A stretch of DNA of 47,978 bases. Origin: Thermodesulfovibrionales bacterium (GTDB lineage: Bacteria; Nitrospirota; Thermodesulfovibrionia; Thermodesulfovibrionales; SM23-35). Position numbers and translations under genes: made by a program. This document shows, in pieces, positions 1-8,510 of the stretch. How positions within the stretch are numbered: the stretch's first letter is position 1; every line of letters begins with the position of its first letter. Under the pieces are notes generated by a model. The model did not search any database and had not been told where the DNA came from. It saw only the letters and a list, made by a program, of their open reading frames with translations. The stretch spans positions 1 through 47,978 of the forward strand of contig JAVHLL010000022.1 of the NCBI GenBank assembly GCA_031082155.1. Direction: 5' to 3'.

Positions 1-1152
1 AAGCTTGTGAACGGTATTCTCATAAATGCGATAAAGGGCGGGGCGAGTGATATTCATATTGAACCCTATGAAACTGCCCTGCGGGTGCGGTACCGGGTTG
101 ACGGAGTTCTCTTCAACGCAATGAATCTGCCGTTAAAAATAAAAAACCCTATCACATCGCGTCTCAAAATCATGTCAAAGCTTGATATCGCCGAGAGAAG
201 GCTCCCTCAGGACGGTAGAATAAAGTTGAGACTCGGGAAGAAAAAAGAGATCGATTTCCGCGTATCGGTTCTCCCCTGCCTTTTTGGAGAAAAGACCGTT
301 CTCAGGATACTTGACAAATCGAACCTTCAGGTGGACCTCACAAAACTCGGCTTTGAAGAGGAGTCATTGAAGAGGTTCCTGGATGTTCTTGATAAGCCGT
401 ACGGCATGATTCTTGTTACCGGACCTACGGGAAGTGGTAAGACAACGACCCTCTATTCTGCACTCAGTTACCTCAATAAACCCGGCATCAATATCATGAC
501 GGCCGAAGATCCTGTTGAATATAATTTTCTGGGGATGAACCAGGTGCAGGTAAGGGAAGAAATCGGATTGACCTTTGCTTCTGCCCTGCGGGCATTCTTG
601 CGCCAGAGTCCGGATATTATCCTTGTAGGCGAAATACGTGATTTTGAGACGGCGGAGATCGCTGTCAAGGCAGCCCTCACAGGTCATCTTGTCCTTAGCA
701 CGCTCCATACAAATGATGCCCCAAGCAGTATAAGCAGGCTATTGAATATGGGGATCGAGCCGTTTCTCGTCTCCGCATCAGTCATACTTATCGCAGCCCA
801 GCGGCTTGCACGGAAGATCTGCCTTCAGTGTAAACAGGAAGAAAAAGTCCCTATGCAGGCCCTTGTGCAGGTAGGGTTTTCTGAGGAAGAAGCCGAGACG
901 GTAAAGGCCTATAAAGGGAAAGGATGCCCGACCTGTAATAATTCAGGGTACAAGGGAAGGATAGCGCTCTATGAAGTTATGCTTATTGGTCCGGAAATCA
1001 AGGAGATGGTGCTCGAAGGAGCATCTGCAGATGAATTGAAGAAGACAGCTATGAGAATGGGAATGAAGACATTGCGGCAGAGCGGCCTGTCAAAAGTGAA
1101 GGAGGGGACAACGTCACTGGAAGAAGTGATGAGGGTTACCTTTGGAGACTGA
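1..1152 (+). CDS. pilB: Type IV pilus extension ATPase PilB, 5'-truncated by window edge
   Basis: This is a secretion-superfamily ATPase that powers pilus assembly at the cytoplasmic face of the inner membrane. The reading frame is open from base 1, so the N-terminal MshEN region lies outside the window; the GTG at 7 is internal. Counting from that GTG, the ASDIHIEPYE motif is at 13-22, Walker A GPTGSGKTT at 139-147, and the Walker B/Asp box DIILVGEIRD at 203-212. A zinc-binding set C272, C275, C307, C310 is typical of PilB/GspE extension ATPases and absent from PilT. The pilT, pilC, pilS and pilR genes follow on the same strand, which favours PilB over GspE. GspE remains the alternative family name. 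Confidence 0.93.
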   Translation, partial: KLVNGILINAIKGGASDIHIEPYETALRVRYRVDGVLFNAMNLPLKIKNPITSRLKIMSKLDIAERRLPQDGRIKLRLGKKKEIDFRVSVLPCLFGEKTVLRILDKSNLQVDLTKLGFEEESLKRFLDVLDKPYGMILVTGPTGSGKTTTLYSALSYLNKPGINIMTAEDPVEYNFLGMNQVQVREEIGLTFASALRAFLRQSPDIILVGEIRDFETAEIAVKAALTGHLVLSTLHTNDAPSSISRLLNMGIEPFLVSASVILIAAQRLARKICLQCKQEEKVPMQALVQVGFSEEEAETVKAYKGKGCPTCNNSGYKGRIALYEVMLIGPEIKEMVLEGASADELKKTAMRMGMKTLRQSGLSKVKEGTTSLEEVMRVTFGD

Positions 1153-1175
1153 TCATGCACCCAGTTGATCAGGTG

Positions 1176-1204
1176 TTATCAGACTCCGGATACTATGATA
1201 TAAT
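1176..1204 (+). promoter_or_regulatory. Candidate sigma-70-type promoter for pilT
   Basis: TTATCA (1176-1181, 4/6 match to the -35 consensus), a 17-nt spacer and a perfect TATAAT (1199-1204) lie in the 106-nt gap between pilB and pilT. Transcription would start near 1211 and give a leader of about 48 nt. That leader begins near the small inverted repeat TTGCCA (1212-1217) / TGGCAA (1227-1232). A separate promoter would let retraction be expressed apart from extension. This is inference from pattern only. Confidence 0.4.
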
Positions 1205-1258
1205 GGTTTGGTTGCCAATTGAAATCTGGCAATAAGAATGCTACTAAAGGGGTGAGTT

Positions 1259-2353
1259 ATGGCAACGCTGTATGAGTTGTTGAAGATGATGATAGAGAAA
1301 AATGCTTCCGATCTGCACATCACTACGGGGAGCCCGCCGAGATTGAGAGTGGATGGAAAACTGATCAGTGTGGATAACCCTCCCCTGAACCCTTCTGATA
1401 CGAAGGCCCTCTGTTACAGTATCCTCACCGACGCCCAGAAACACAAATTTGAGGAAAGTAACGAGCTTGACCTGTCATTCGGAGTGAAAGGACTAAGCAG
1501 ATTCAGAGGGAATATCTTTATGCAGAGAGGCGCTGTGGCCGGAGCATTCAGGACCATCCCCTTTGAGATACGGGGATTTAAAGAACTCGGGTTGCCGGAG
1601 ATAGTCAATGAGATGGTGAAAAAACCAAGAGGACTTATCCTGGTTACCGGACCGACCGGAAGCGGAAAATCGACGACACTTGCCGCTATGGTTGACCGGA
1701 TAAATACGGAGCGTTATGACCACATCATAACGGTAGAGGATCCGATTGAATACCTTCACCCGCATAAGAAGTGTCTTATCAACCAGCGTGAAGTGAATGC
1801 AGATACCGCATCATTCAAGTTAGCGCTCAGATACGTCCTTAGACAGGATCCGGATGTCGTGCTTATCGGAGAGATGCGCGACCTAGAAACGATCGAAGCG
1901 GCGCTCACGGTTTCTGAAACCGGTCATCTCACCATGGCGACGCTCCATACCAATTCGGCGGTGCAGACAATCAACCGTGTCATTGATGTTTTCCCGCCGC
2001 ATCAGCAGGAACAGATCAGGGTTCAGTTATCTTTTGTTCTCGAGGGCATATTCGCCCAGCAGCTTATTCCAAAAAAGTCCGGGACAGGCCGGGTTCTTGC
2101 AGTCGAATTGCTGGTGCCCAGTCCTGCAATAAGAAACCTGATCAGGGAAGACAAAATCCATCAGATCTATTCAATGATGCAGACAGGCCAGGCAAAATAC
2201 GGCATGCAGACAATGAACCAGTCTCTTTACGAACTGTACGCAAAGGGTTTGATTACTTATGAAGACGCACTCGGACGGTCAACGATACCCGATGAGATTA
2301 TCCAGATGATCCAGAAGGGACTGCCAGCAACTTCTGGTAAAGGGAGGGGGTAA
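1259..2353 (+). CDS. pilT: Type IV pilus retraction ATPase PilT
   Basis: A hexameric ATPase that depolymerises the pilus and drives twitching motility. The 364 residues match the usual PilT length. Walker A GPTGSGKST is at 131-139, the Asp box/Walker B DVVLIGEMRD at 199-208, and the PilT-specific C-terminal signature AIRNLIRE at 290-297. The tetracysteine zinc site of PilB is absent, as expected for a retraction motor. The ATG is preceded by AAGGGGTGAG, a good ribosome-binding site at about 1246-1255. Its stop is one base before the pilC start, so the two are almost certainly co-transcribed. Confidence 0.96.
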   Translation: MATLYELLKMMIEKNASDLHITTGSPPRLRVDGKLISVDNPPLNPSDTKALCYSILTDAQKHKFEESNELDLSFGVKGLSRFRGNIFMQRGAVAGAFRTIPFEIRGFKELGLPEIVNEMVKKPRGLILVTGPTGSGKSTTLAAMVDRINTERYDHIITVEDPIEYLHPHKKCLINQREVNADTASFKLALRYVLRQDPDVVLIGEMRDLETIEAALTVSETGHLTMATLHTNSAVQTINRVIDVFPPHQQEQIRVQLSFVLEGIFAQQLIPKKSGTGRVLAVELLVPSPAIRNLIREDKIHQIYSMMQTGQAKYGMQTMNQSLYELYAKGLITYEDALGRSTIPDEIIQMIQKGLPATSGKGRG

Positions 2354-2354
2354 A

Positions 2355-3566
2355 ATGGCTATTGTATTTCAATGGTCAGGCAAAACAGTAAGGGGTACTG
2401 TCGAAACCGGAGAAATAACTGCCGCAACAAAAGAAGAGGTAATCACCCAGCTACGACGGAGAAATATTACTCCCACGATTATTACGGAGAAACAGAAAAA
2501 AGATTTATTCTCAATGAAGTTTGGCGGCAGAGTCAAAGACAAGGATATTGTTGTCTTCACGCGTCAGTTTGCCACAATGATTGATGCCGGCCTGCCGCTT
2601 GTTCAGGCGCTTGATATCCTTTCAACCCAGGTCGAGAATAAATCGCTCGGGAAAACGCTTCAGGAGGTGAAAGGGGATGTCGAATCAGGCGCCACTTATG
2701 CCGATGCGCTCAAAAAGCATCCACGAACTTTTAGCGAACTCTATGTAAACATGGTTGCCGCAGGTGAGGCAGGCGGAATACTCGATACAATATTGAACAG
2801 GCTCGCATCCTATATCGAAAAAGCGATGAAGCTCAAGAAAAAAGTAAAGGGTGCGATGATCTATCCTGCTGTCGTTAGCACAATTGCGGTAGGTGTAATT
2901 GCGGTGATCATGATCTTTGTCGTCCCTACCTTTGGAAAGATGTTCGCTACGCTTGGTGGAACGCTTCCGTGGCCTACACGACTAATAGTAAATATGAGCG
3001 ACTTCCTTGCAGGGGTCGGTGGTCTCATGATAGTGGGCGCAATGATCGGGATTGCAGTTTTTATCGTGCAGATTCGAAGAACAGAGAAAGGCAAACATAT
3101 TATTGACAAGATCCTCTTAAAGCTGCCTATATTCGGGCCTCTCCTCAATAAAGTTGCTGTTGCCAAGTTTACCAGGACACTCGGTACGCTGGTGAGCAGC
3201 GGTGTTCCGATCCTTGACGGACTTGAAATTACTGCAAAGACATCAGGGAACAAGGTCGTCGAATATGCAATTATGGAAGTAAGAAAAGGAGTTGTCGGTG
3301 GAAAAACACTTGCTGAACCCATTACGAAAGCAAAGGTTTTCCCTCCCATGGTTACCCATATGATTGCAGTCGGTGAGTCGACGGGTGCGCTCGATGCGAT
3401 GCTTGCAAAGATTGCCGATTTTTATGATGATGAAGTTGACAATGCGGTGAATAACCTTACCGCTATGATGGAGCCTTTGCTGATGGTCTTTCTGGGCGGC
3501 GCGGTCGGGTTTATTGTTGTAGCTATGTATATGCCGATATTCAAACTGATTACCCTGATAAAATAA
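2355..3566 (+). CDS. pilC: Type IV pilus inner-membrane platform protein PilC
   Basis: The polytopic platform on which PilB and PilT act to add or remove pilin. Two T2SSF repeats are visible: the first starts with FTRQFATMIDAGLPLVQAL (68-86) and the second with FTRTLGTLVSSGVPILDGL (272-290). Three hydrophobic segments lie at roughly 168-190, 218-240 and 372-397, the classic PilC/GspF topology. The 403-residue length is normal. The start is one base after the pilT stop, and the SD-like GGGAGGGGG lies at the end of pilT. A GspF annotation is excluded mainly by the pil context. Confidence 0.95.
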   Translation: MAIVFQWSGKTVRGTVETGEITAATKEEVITQLRRRNITPTIITEKQKKDLFSMKFGGRVKDKDIVVFTRQFATMIDAGLPLVQALDILSTQVENKSLGKTLQEVKGDVESGATYADALKKHPRTFSELYVNMVAAGEAGGILDTILNRLASYIEKAMKLKKKVKGAMIYPAVVSTIAVGVIAVIMIFVVPTFGKMFATLGGTLPWPTRLIVNMSDFLAGVGGLMIVGAMIGIAVFIVQIRRTEKGKHIIDKILLKLPIFGPLLNKVAVAKFTRTLGTLVSSGVPILDGLEITAKTSGNKVVEYAIMEVRKGVVGGKTLAEPITKAKVFPPMVTHMIAVGESTGALDAMLAKIADFYDDEVDNAVNNLTAMMEPLLMVFLGGAVGFIVVAMYMPIFKLITLIK

Positions 3567-3583
3567 CCATATATGCGAAGAGC

Positions 3584-5179
3584 ATGGCATCTGAAGATAT
3601 CGGGGGGCTAAAGAACAGAATTAAGGCCCTGATTATATTCAGGGCCTTATTCGTAACCCTTTTCCTCAGTTCCACATATTTTTTCAGGGTCTTTGAGCAA
3701 TTTCCCTTTGTACGTCCCTTTACCTATCTTGTCGTTGCATTCTATAGCGTTACGCTTATTTACTTCCTCCTTTTCAATAAGATTCAGAATCTGCAGGCAT
3801 TTGCGTATATTCAGCTGATCCTTGATGTTTTTTTTGAAATAGCGCTCATTTATCTGACAGGAGGCATCGACAGCTGGTTCTCCTACACGCTTGTCCTTAC
3901 GATACTTGCCTCGAGTATAGTATTAAATCAAAGGGCAGGGTATATCATCGCAACAATGAGCAGCCTCCTGTACGGAACGCTGATCGTCCTGCAGTTCCAA
4001 AGGGTTCTGCCGGTAATCACGGATTATCAGGAAGCGGAAAATTATCTGTATAACATATTCATTCATATCTCCTCTTTCTATCTCATAGCATTTCTCAGCG
4101 GGTACCTTTCTTCACGGCTCGAAAAGACAAAAGAGAAACTGGCTGAAAAGGACCTGAATCTCCGGAACCTGGAATTTTTTAATCAGGAGGTGGTGGAAAG
4201 CCTGCCAAGTGGTCTCTTGACAACAGATATGTCCGGAACCGTCTTGCTCTTTAACCGTTCTGCAGAGCGGATAACAGGCATAAAAAGAGAGGCGGTAGTA
4301 GGAAAGGGGTATGATCTTGTTCTGCCGTTTCTGCGTTTTCCCTTTTCAGAAGGGCGGACAGAAGAGATGCTTTCTGCTGATGGAGTTCAGAAGATAGTCG
4401 GGGTGGGGATTTCCATGTTCAGGGGTGGAGATGAGAGCATGAAAGGATATATCGTGATTTTTCAAGACCTTACTGAATGGAAAAAACTTGAGGCAGAAAT
4501 GAAAAAGAGGGAAAAATGGGCGGCGATTGGCGAGCTTTCTTCGAACATCGCTCATGAGATCCGGAACCCCCTTGCATCTCTCAAGAGTTCCATCGAAATT
4601 CTCAAAGAGGATACGGTGGCAACGAACTATAAAAACCGCCTTATGGACATAGCCCTCCGGGAGATGAACCGCCTTGACAGAATTATCAAGGATTTCCTCA
4701 CTTACTCCCGCCCTATTCCCCCGTTGTTCAAACAGTTCAATATTCATGAACTGCTTGATGAGACTTTGGACCTCCTGAGGAATATCGATCAGAACAGGGA
4801 CACTATCAGCATACGCAAGCAGTATAGCGGGGTGTTTGAAGTGATCGCTGATCCACAGAAAATGCGGCAGGTATTCTGGAATCTCGGGTTAAATGCGCTC
4901 GACGCGATGCCCGATGGCGGAGAACTTGCAATTTCGACGAAGCACGAAAACAAGAGCCTGGTTATCACTTTCAGGGATACGGGAACCGGGATTGAAGAGA
5001 ATAAAATTGAGAAAATATTCTATCCCTTTTTCACCACAAAAGATCAGGGTACTGGACTTGGACTTGCGATCGCATACCGTATCATGGAAGAGCACAACGG
5101 CGCACTTACGGTTGAGAGTGTCCCTGGAATCGGCACGACTTTTAAGGTTATACTACGGGATACAAATGAAACGTCATAA
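3584..5179 (+). CDS. pilS: Sensor histidine kinase PilS
   Basis: Membrane sensor kinase expected to phosphorylate PilR and so control pilin transcription. About six transmembrane helices span 15-175, as in PilS proteins that sense pilin in the membrane. A PAS domain follows (about 200-300), then HisKA with the phospho-acceptor H324 in NIAHEIRNPLASLK. The HATPase domain has the N-box around N437, the G1 box DTGTGI (465-470) and the G2 box GTGLGLAI (489-496). No strong ribosome-binding site precedes the ATG; translation may be coupled to pilC 17 nt upstream. The 3' end overlaps the pilR start by 14 nt. Confidence 0.9.
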   Translation: MASEDIGGLKNRIKALIIFRALFVTLFLSSTYFFRVFEQFPFVRPFTYLVVAFYSVTLIYFLLFNKIQNLQAFAYIQLILDVFFEIALIYLTGGIDSWFSYTLVLTILASSIVLNQRAGYIIATMSSLLYGTLIVLQFQRVLPVITDYQEAENYLYNIFIHISSFYLIAFLSGYLSSRLEKTKEKLAEKDLNLRNLEFFNQEVVESLPSGLLTTDMSGTVLLFNRSAERITGIKREAVVGKGYDLVLPFLRFPFSEGRTEEMLSADGVQKIVGVGISMFRGGDESMKGYIVIFQDLTEWKKLEAEMKKREKWAAIGELSSNIAHEIRNPLASLKSSIEILKEDTVATNYKNRLMDIALREMNRLDRIIKDFLTYSRPIPPLFKQFNIHELLDETLDLLRNIDQNRDTISIRKQYSGVFEVIADPQKMRQVFWNLGLNALDAMPDGGELAISTKHENKSLVITFRDTGTGIEENKIEKIFYPFFTTKDQGTGLGLAIAYRIMEEHNGALTVESVPGIGTTFKVILRDTNETS

Positions 5180-6530
5180 GGGCAAAATCCTCATTGTTGA
5201 AGACGAAAAGAGTATGCGGGAGATACTCAAGATTCTCCTTGAAGAAGAAGACTATATTGTTTCTCCAGTAGCAGAAGGGCTTGAAGGCCTCGCCAGCATT
5301 GAAAAGGACATTTTCGACCTGGTTATCACCGACATGAAAATGCCCGGGGCTGACGGGTTTGAGGTGCTCAAGAAGGTCAAGGAGATATCACCTGAAACCA
5401 TGGTGATTATGATTACCGCCTTTGGGACTACCGAGACCGCAATTCAGGCAATGAAACTCGGCGCCTATGACTATATCCATAAACCGTTCAACATAGAAGA
5501 GATCAGGTTAATTGTTAGAAAAGCGATCGAAAAGAAGAGGTTGAGCGAAGAACTTTCCCTCCTCCGCCAGAAGGTGGAGACAGCATATTCTCTTCAGAAT
5601 ATCATTGGTAAGAGTCCCGGGATGCAGGAGTTGTTCAAGCTTATTCCGAGGATCGCCCAGAGCAACTCAAATGTCCTGATCACCGGCGAAAGCGGTTCAG
5701 GGAAAGAATTGTTTGCGAATGCCCTGCATACCCTTAGTGAAAGAAAAGACAAGAACCTTGTGGCGATTAATTGTGCTGCATTCCCTGAAGGCCTTCTCGA
5801 GTCAGAGCTTTTCGGCTATATGAAAGGTTCGTTCACCGGTGCATCGTCAAATAAACAGGGACTTTTTGAGATTGCAGACACCGGCAGCATTTTTCTTGAC
5901 GAGATAGGAGAAATGCCGCTTAATCTCCAGGTCAAACTTCTCAGGGTTCTTGAAAACGGCACCTTCCGGCGGCTGGGGGGAACAACAGACATCAGAGTCG
6001 ATGTAAGAATAATATCCGCAACGAATAAAGATTTGAAAGAAGAGATCTCAGCAGGAAGATTCCGTGAAGATTTGTATTATCGGCTGAACGTTATTCCGAT
6101 TCATATCCCTCCGCTGAGGGAGAGGCAGGAAGACATCCCGTTGCTTGTAGATCATTTTCTTGCAAAAACACCATCACAGGCAAAAATTATTACCCCTGCA
6201 GCTATGAAGCTCCTTGTGCAGTATGCGTGGAGGGGGAATGTGCGGGAACTCGAAAATGTTCTCCAGAGGATCTCACTGCTTGTCGACACACGTGAAATCA
6301 CTCCTCATGATCTTCCCCCGGAGATAACGGATACTGAAGAAGACTTTGCCGGCCGGGTTTTGATCACTGCTGGCGGGATTGATGTCGATGAAATTATCGG
6401 CAATATCGAGAAGCGTTATATTCTTCAGGCACTCGACAAAGCGCACGGGGTGAAAACAGAAGCTGCAAAACTGCTGCGCCTCTCGTTCCGTTCGTTCCGT
6501 CACAGACTGCAGAAATACGGGATAAAGTAG
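5166..6530 (+). CDS. pilR: Sigma-54-dependent response regulator PilR
   Basis: NtrC-family activator paired with PilS. The frame stays open upstream inside pilS, but the biological start is the ATG at 5166 (MKRHKGKILIVEDE), which gives 454 residues and a 14-nt overlap with pilS. The receiver domain has phospho-acceptor D56 in ITDMKMPG and K106. The AAA+ domain has Walker A GESGSGKE (174-181), the sigma-54 loop as GSFTGA (221-226; the Ser variant is frequent in PilR proteins), Walker B IFLDEIGEM (242-250) and GNVRELEN (357-364). A Fis-type helix-turn-helix closes the protein at about 428-452. The pilin target genes are not in this window. Confidence 0.93.
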   Translation: MKRHKGKILIVEDEKSMREILKILLEEEDYIVSPVAEGLEGLASIEKDIFDLVITDMKMPGADGFEVLKKVKEISPETMVIMITAFGTTETAIQAMKLGAYDYIHKPFNIEEIRLIVRKAIEKKRLSEELSLLRQKVETAYSLQNIIGKSPGMQELFKLIPRIAQSNSNVLITGESGSGKELFANALHTLSERKDKNLVAINCAAFPEGLLESELFGYMKGSFTGASSNKQGLFEIADTGSIFLDEIGEMPLNLQVKLLRVLENGTFRRLGGTTDIRVDVRIISATNKDLKEEISAGRFREDLYYRLNVIPIHIPPLRERQEDIPLLVDHFLAKTPSQAKIITPAAMKLLVQYAWRGNVRELENVLQRISLLVDTREITPHDLPPEITDTEEDFAGRVLITAGGIDVDEIIGNIEKRYILQALDKAHGVKTEAAKLLRLSFRSFRHRLQKYGIK

Positions 6531-6597
6531 CGAGCCGGATCATGTCTTTTGGAGATGAAAGCAATCCGGACACTTTGGAAATTATACGGAGAATAAT

Positions 6598-6975
6598 ATG
6601 AGCACATTTATTCGTTTCGGAAAATATCTTGAGGGAAAAGGGCTGATCACCGCGGATGCGATTATTAGTGCAAGGCTGCTCCAGAGAGGAAATAACCGAA
6701 AGATCGGGAAACTCGCCAGGGACAAGGGATGGCTTACAGAAGATGACATCCTCAGGATATTAGTTATACAGGAAGAGACAGGTGAAAAATTTGGTGATAT
6801 CGCAGTCAGGGAAAAGTATTTAACCAATGAACAGGTTGAAGAACTTTTACAAATACAAAGTGATTCCTATATGTATTTTGGAGAAGCGCTGGTCAGGATT
6901 GGAGTTCTTTCGGATGAAGAGGTAAAAAAGCAACTTCAGGAATACGACAGATTAACCGAAGAAGCAAGGACTTAA
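6598..6975 (+). CDS. Four-repeat MshEN-like small protein
   Basis: A soluble 125-residue protein of unknown role. After six residues it consists of four tandem 29-residue units: 7-35, 36-64, 65-93 and 94-122. Each begins with F/I-G, has a buried hydrophobic and a (G/K)x(L/I)(T/S) turn near unit positions 9-12, then an acidic helix ending in L..Q or similar. This pattern resembles the helical motifs of MshEN/GSPII_E_N domains at the N terminus of pilus ATPases, some of which bind c-di-GMP. Here they stand alone, without any ATPase. The ribosome-binding site GGAGA lies 7 nt before the ATG. Position 67 nt after pilR suggests a pilus-related adaptor, but that is inference. Confidence 0.75.
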   Translation: MSTFIRFGKYLEGKGLITADAIISARLLQRGNNRKIGKLARDKGWLTEDDILRILVIQEETGEKFGDIAVREKYLTNEQVEELLQIQSDSYMYFGEALVRIGVLSDEEVKKQLQEYDRLTEEART

Positions 6976-7044
6976 CCCGGGGCTTTCTTTTTCTGCCCTT
7001 CCCGTGTCTCTGTAGTTTTAAAAATAAAAAAACTGTAAATCTCA

Positions 7045-7617
7045 ATGGTGATTATGAAGATTCCACGAAATAATCGGCACTCAATGAAGGGGTTTCAGGT
7101 AAAGAAAGGACTGCTTTTGCTGTTTGTGCTGGGAGTATCTCTCCTTATTAGTTCCCATGTTTTTGCATATACCACAGAGGTACACGCAAACATTCATACT
7201 GTTCTGCTCGCATCAGGCAATGGACCACAATTCACCAAAGGAGGCGAATTGTTATTTTTCAGTAAAACGGGCGGGAAGAGAATAACTATTGATATCGAAA
7301 TACCAGACACCCGGGAAGAAAGATCAAGAGGATTAATGTACAGACGGAGCATGGCAGACACCGAGGGGATGCTATTTGTGCATAACATGCCGAAAGGCTT
7401 TTTTTTCTGGATGAAGAATACCTATATTCCTCTTGATATGATTTTTGTCGATAAGAGGATGCAGATCATTCAAATCGAAAAAAACACAACGCCGCTCTCT
7501 GAAGAGCCTATTTTCGTACCTGCGAAAGCACAATATACCATTGAAGTGAATGCCGGATTTTGTGACCGGCATGGCATAAAGACCGGGGATTCCATTCAGA
7601 TGAGAAAAATACCCTGA
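7045..7617 (+). CDS. Exported DUF192 family protein
   Basis: A DUF192 protein of 190 residues preceded by a signal peptide or N-terminal anchor. The hydrophobic core LLLLFVLGVSLLISS lies at about 22-36, followed by a possible cleavage site after VFA. The DUF192 domain covers about 78-190, with RSRGLMYRRSM, the WMKNTYIPLDMIFVD block and the GFCDRHGIKTGD C-terminal motif. Family function is unsettled; members are small beta-rich exported proteins. No start has a clear ribosome-binding site. ATG 7084 would give a more typical signal peptide (MKGFQVKKGLLLL) and may be the real start. It converges on fdhD. Confidence 0.82.
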   Translation: MVIMKIPRNNRHSMKGFQVKKGLLLLFVLGVSLLISSHVFAYTTEVHANIHTVLLASGNGPQFTKGGELLFFSKTGGKRITIDIEIPDTREERSRGLMYRRSMADTEGMLFVHNMPKGFFFWMKNTYIPLDMIFVDKRMQIIQIEKNTTPLSEEPIFVPAKAQYTIEVNAGFCDRHGIKTGDSIQMRKIP

Positions 7618-7705
7618 GGGCATAAGGCTCTTCCGTTTTTTATCGCAAAATTTAATCAATAGGTATTGTATGTTCAAATTCCTTGCCCGGCCAATATGTG
7701 AATTA

Positions 7706-7740
7706 GCCGTATTCATCAGGGAATTCATGAATGCTATGGG
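7706..7740. repeat. Dispersed intergenic repeat, copy 1
   Basis: A 35-nt stretch beginning GCCGTATTCATCAGGGAA and containing ATTCATGAAT. It matches 29 of 35 positions with 46797-46831. Both copies lie between convergent gene ends. The ATTCAT...ATGAAT halves make it partly palindromic. A shorter relative, GCAGTATTCATGAATATGG, is at 9945-9963. Confidence 0.45.
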
Positions 7741-7751
7741 GCAGGGACTGT

Positions 7752-8507
7752 TTAAGCCCGGATTCTTTGCGGGTGGGTATAGATATTCATGCTGTCTCCC
7801 CTCACGAACCCGATGAGTGTCATGCCCGATTCTTCGGCGATCCTGATTGACAATTCTGTGGGAGCAGCCTTGCTTGAGAGGACCGGTATATCCCAGCGCA
7901 GACATTTGGAGATGATGTCTGAAGAAACACGGCAGCTTACCAGCATGATCATCCCTTCAAGCGGGATATTGTTGAGCACTGCATATCCTATTGCCTTGTC
8001 GACAGCGTTATGCCTCCCGATATCCTCGGCAAATGCAAGGATTTGTTCTCCATCTGACACTGCAGCGCTATGAAAACAGCCCGTGAGACGAAAAAGTTCC
8101 GACCTGTGCAGGAATTCTTTGCATACTGATTTGAGGGATGCTGCAGGAAGAGAGAAATATCTCTGTATCTTTTTCTGAAACGCCCCCTCCGTGCTGACGG
8201 TTATCCCGCCGAGAGAGCGAGACAAGGCAGGGAGTCCGTTCATGGCATCCGCCGGGAGTTCAACAAAAATATCTTTTCCGTACTGAATGCTGACAGCAGC
8301 TGCAGATGCGGCATCGGGGACTATATTTTCAGTAAGCAAAAACCCGGTGATCAGTTCCCGGACCATCGATGGTGTGCACGAAAGAGAAAGAAGATCCTTC
8401 CCCTTCGCAGTTATCCTTACCTTTGTTTCGACCGCTACAGGATCAACAACATCGAGGTATTCAGCGCCACGGTTTTTTATTACTTTAATTCTTCTGTAGA
8501 CATCCAT
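7752..8507 (-). CDS. fdhD: FdhD-family sulfurtransferase lacking the CGxCG motif
   Basis: FdhD relays sulfur from a cysteine desulfurase to the molybdenum/tungsten cofactor of formate dehydrogenases. The 251-residue protein carries family blocks LTGCFHSAAV (141-150), EDIGRHNAVDKAIG (161-174), SCRVSSDIISKC and a C-terminal FVRGDSMNIYTHPQRI. The catalytic CGxCG motif, expected shortly before the LTGC block, is missing; the matching stretch reads STEGAFQ (105-111). Its sulfur-relay chemistry is therefore uncertain, although C144 of LTGC remains. The ATG is 3 nt after the malic enzyme stop, so the two form an operon. No formate dehydrogenase gene is in the window. Confidence 0.85.
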   Translation of the reverse strand: MDVYRRIKVIKNRGAEYLDVVDPVAVETKVRITAKGKDLLSLSCTPSMVRELITGFLLTENIVPDAASAAAVSIQYGKDIFVELPADAMNGLPALSRSLGGITVSTEGAFQKKIQRYFSLPAASLKSVCKEFLHRSELFRLTGCFHSAAVSDGEQILAFAEDIGRHNAVDKAIGYAVLNNIPLEGMIMLVSCRVSSDIISKCLRWDIPVLSSKAAPTELSIRIAEESGMTLIGFVRGDSMNIYTHPQRIRA

Positions 8508-8510
8508 ACG

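Noticed and set aside
1227-1242. A GG-N10-GC pattern (TGGCA...ATGCT) resembling a sigma-54 promoter before pilT
   Set aside because: Transcription would start at about 1253, inside the ribosome-binding site and 6 nt before the ATG; pilT has a strong Shine-Dalgarno sequence, and the TATAAT box upstream fits better.
4893-5165. N-terminal extension of PilR upstream of 5166
   Set aside because: It runs antiparallel in frame through pilS codons, has no family similarity, and the receiver domain begins exactly at ATG 5166.
7789-8073. Plus-strand open frames over fdhD and the malic enzyme gene (also 9138-10031)
   Set aside because: They are mirror frames of well-supported minus-strand genes, with no ribosome-binding sites or domain signatures.
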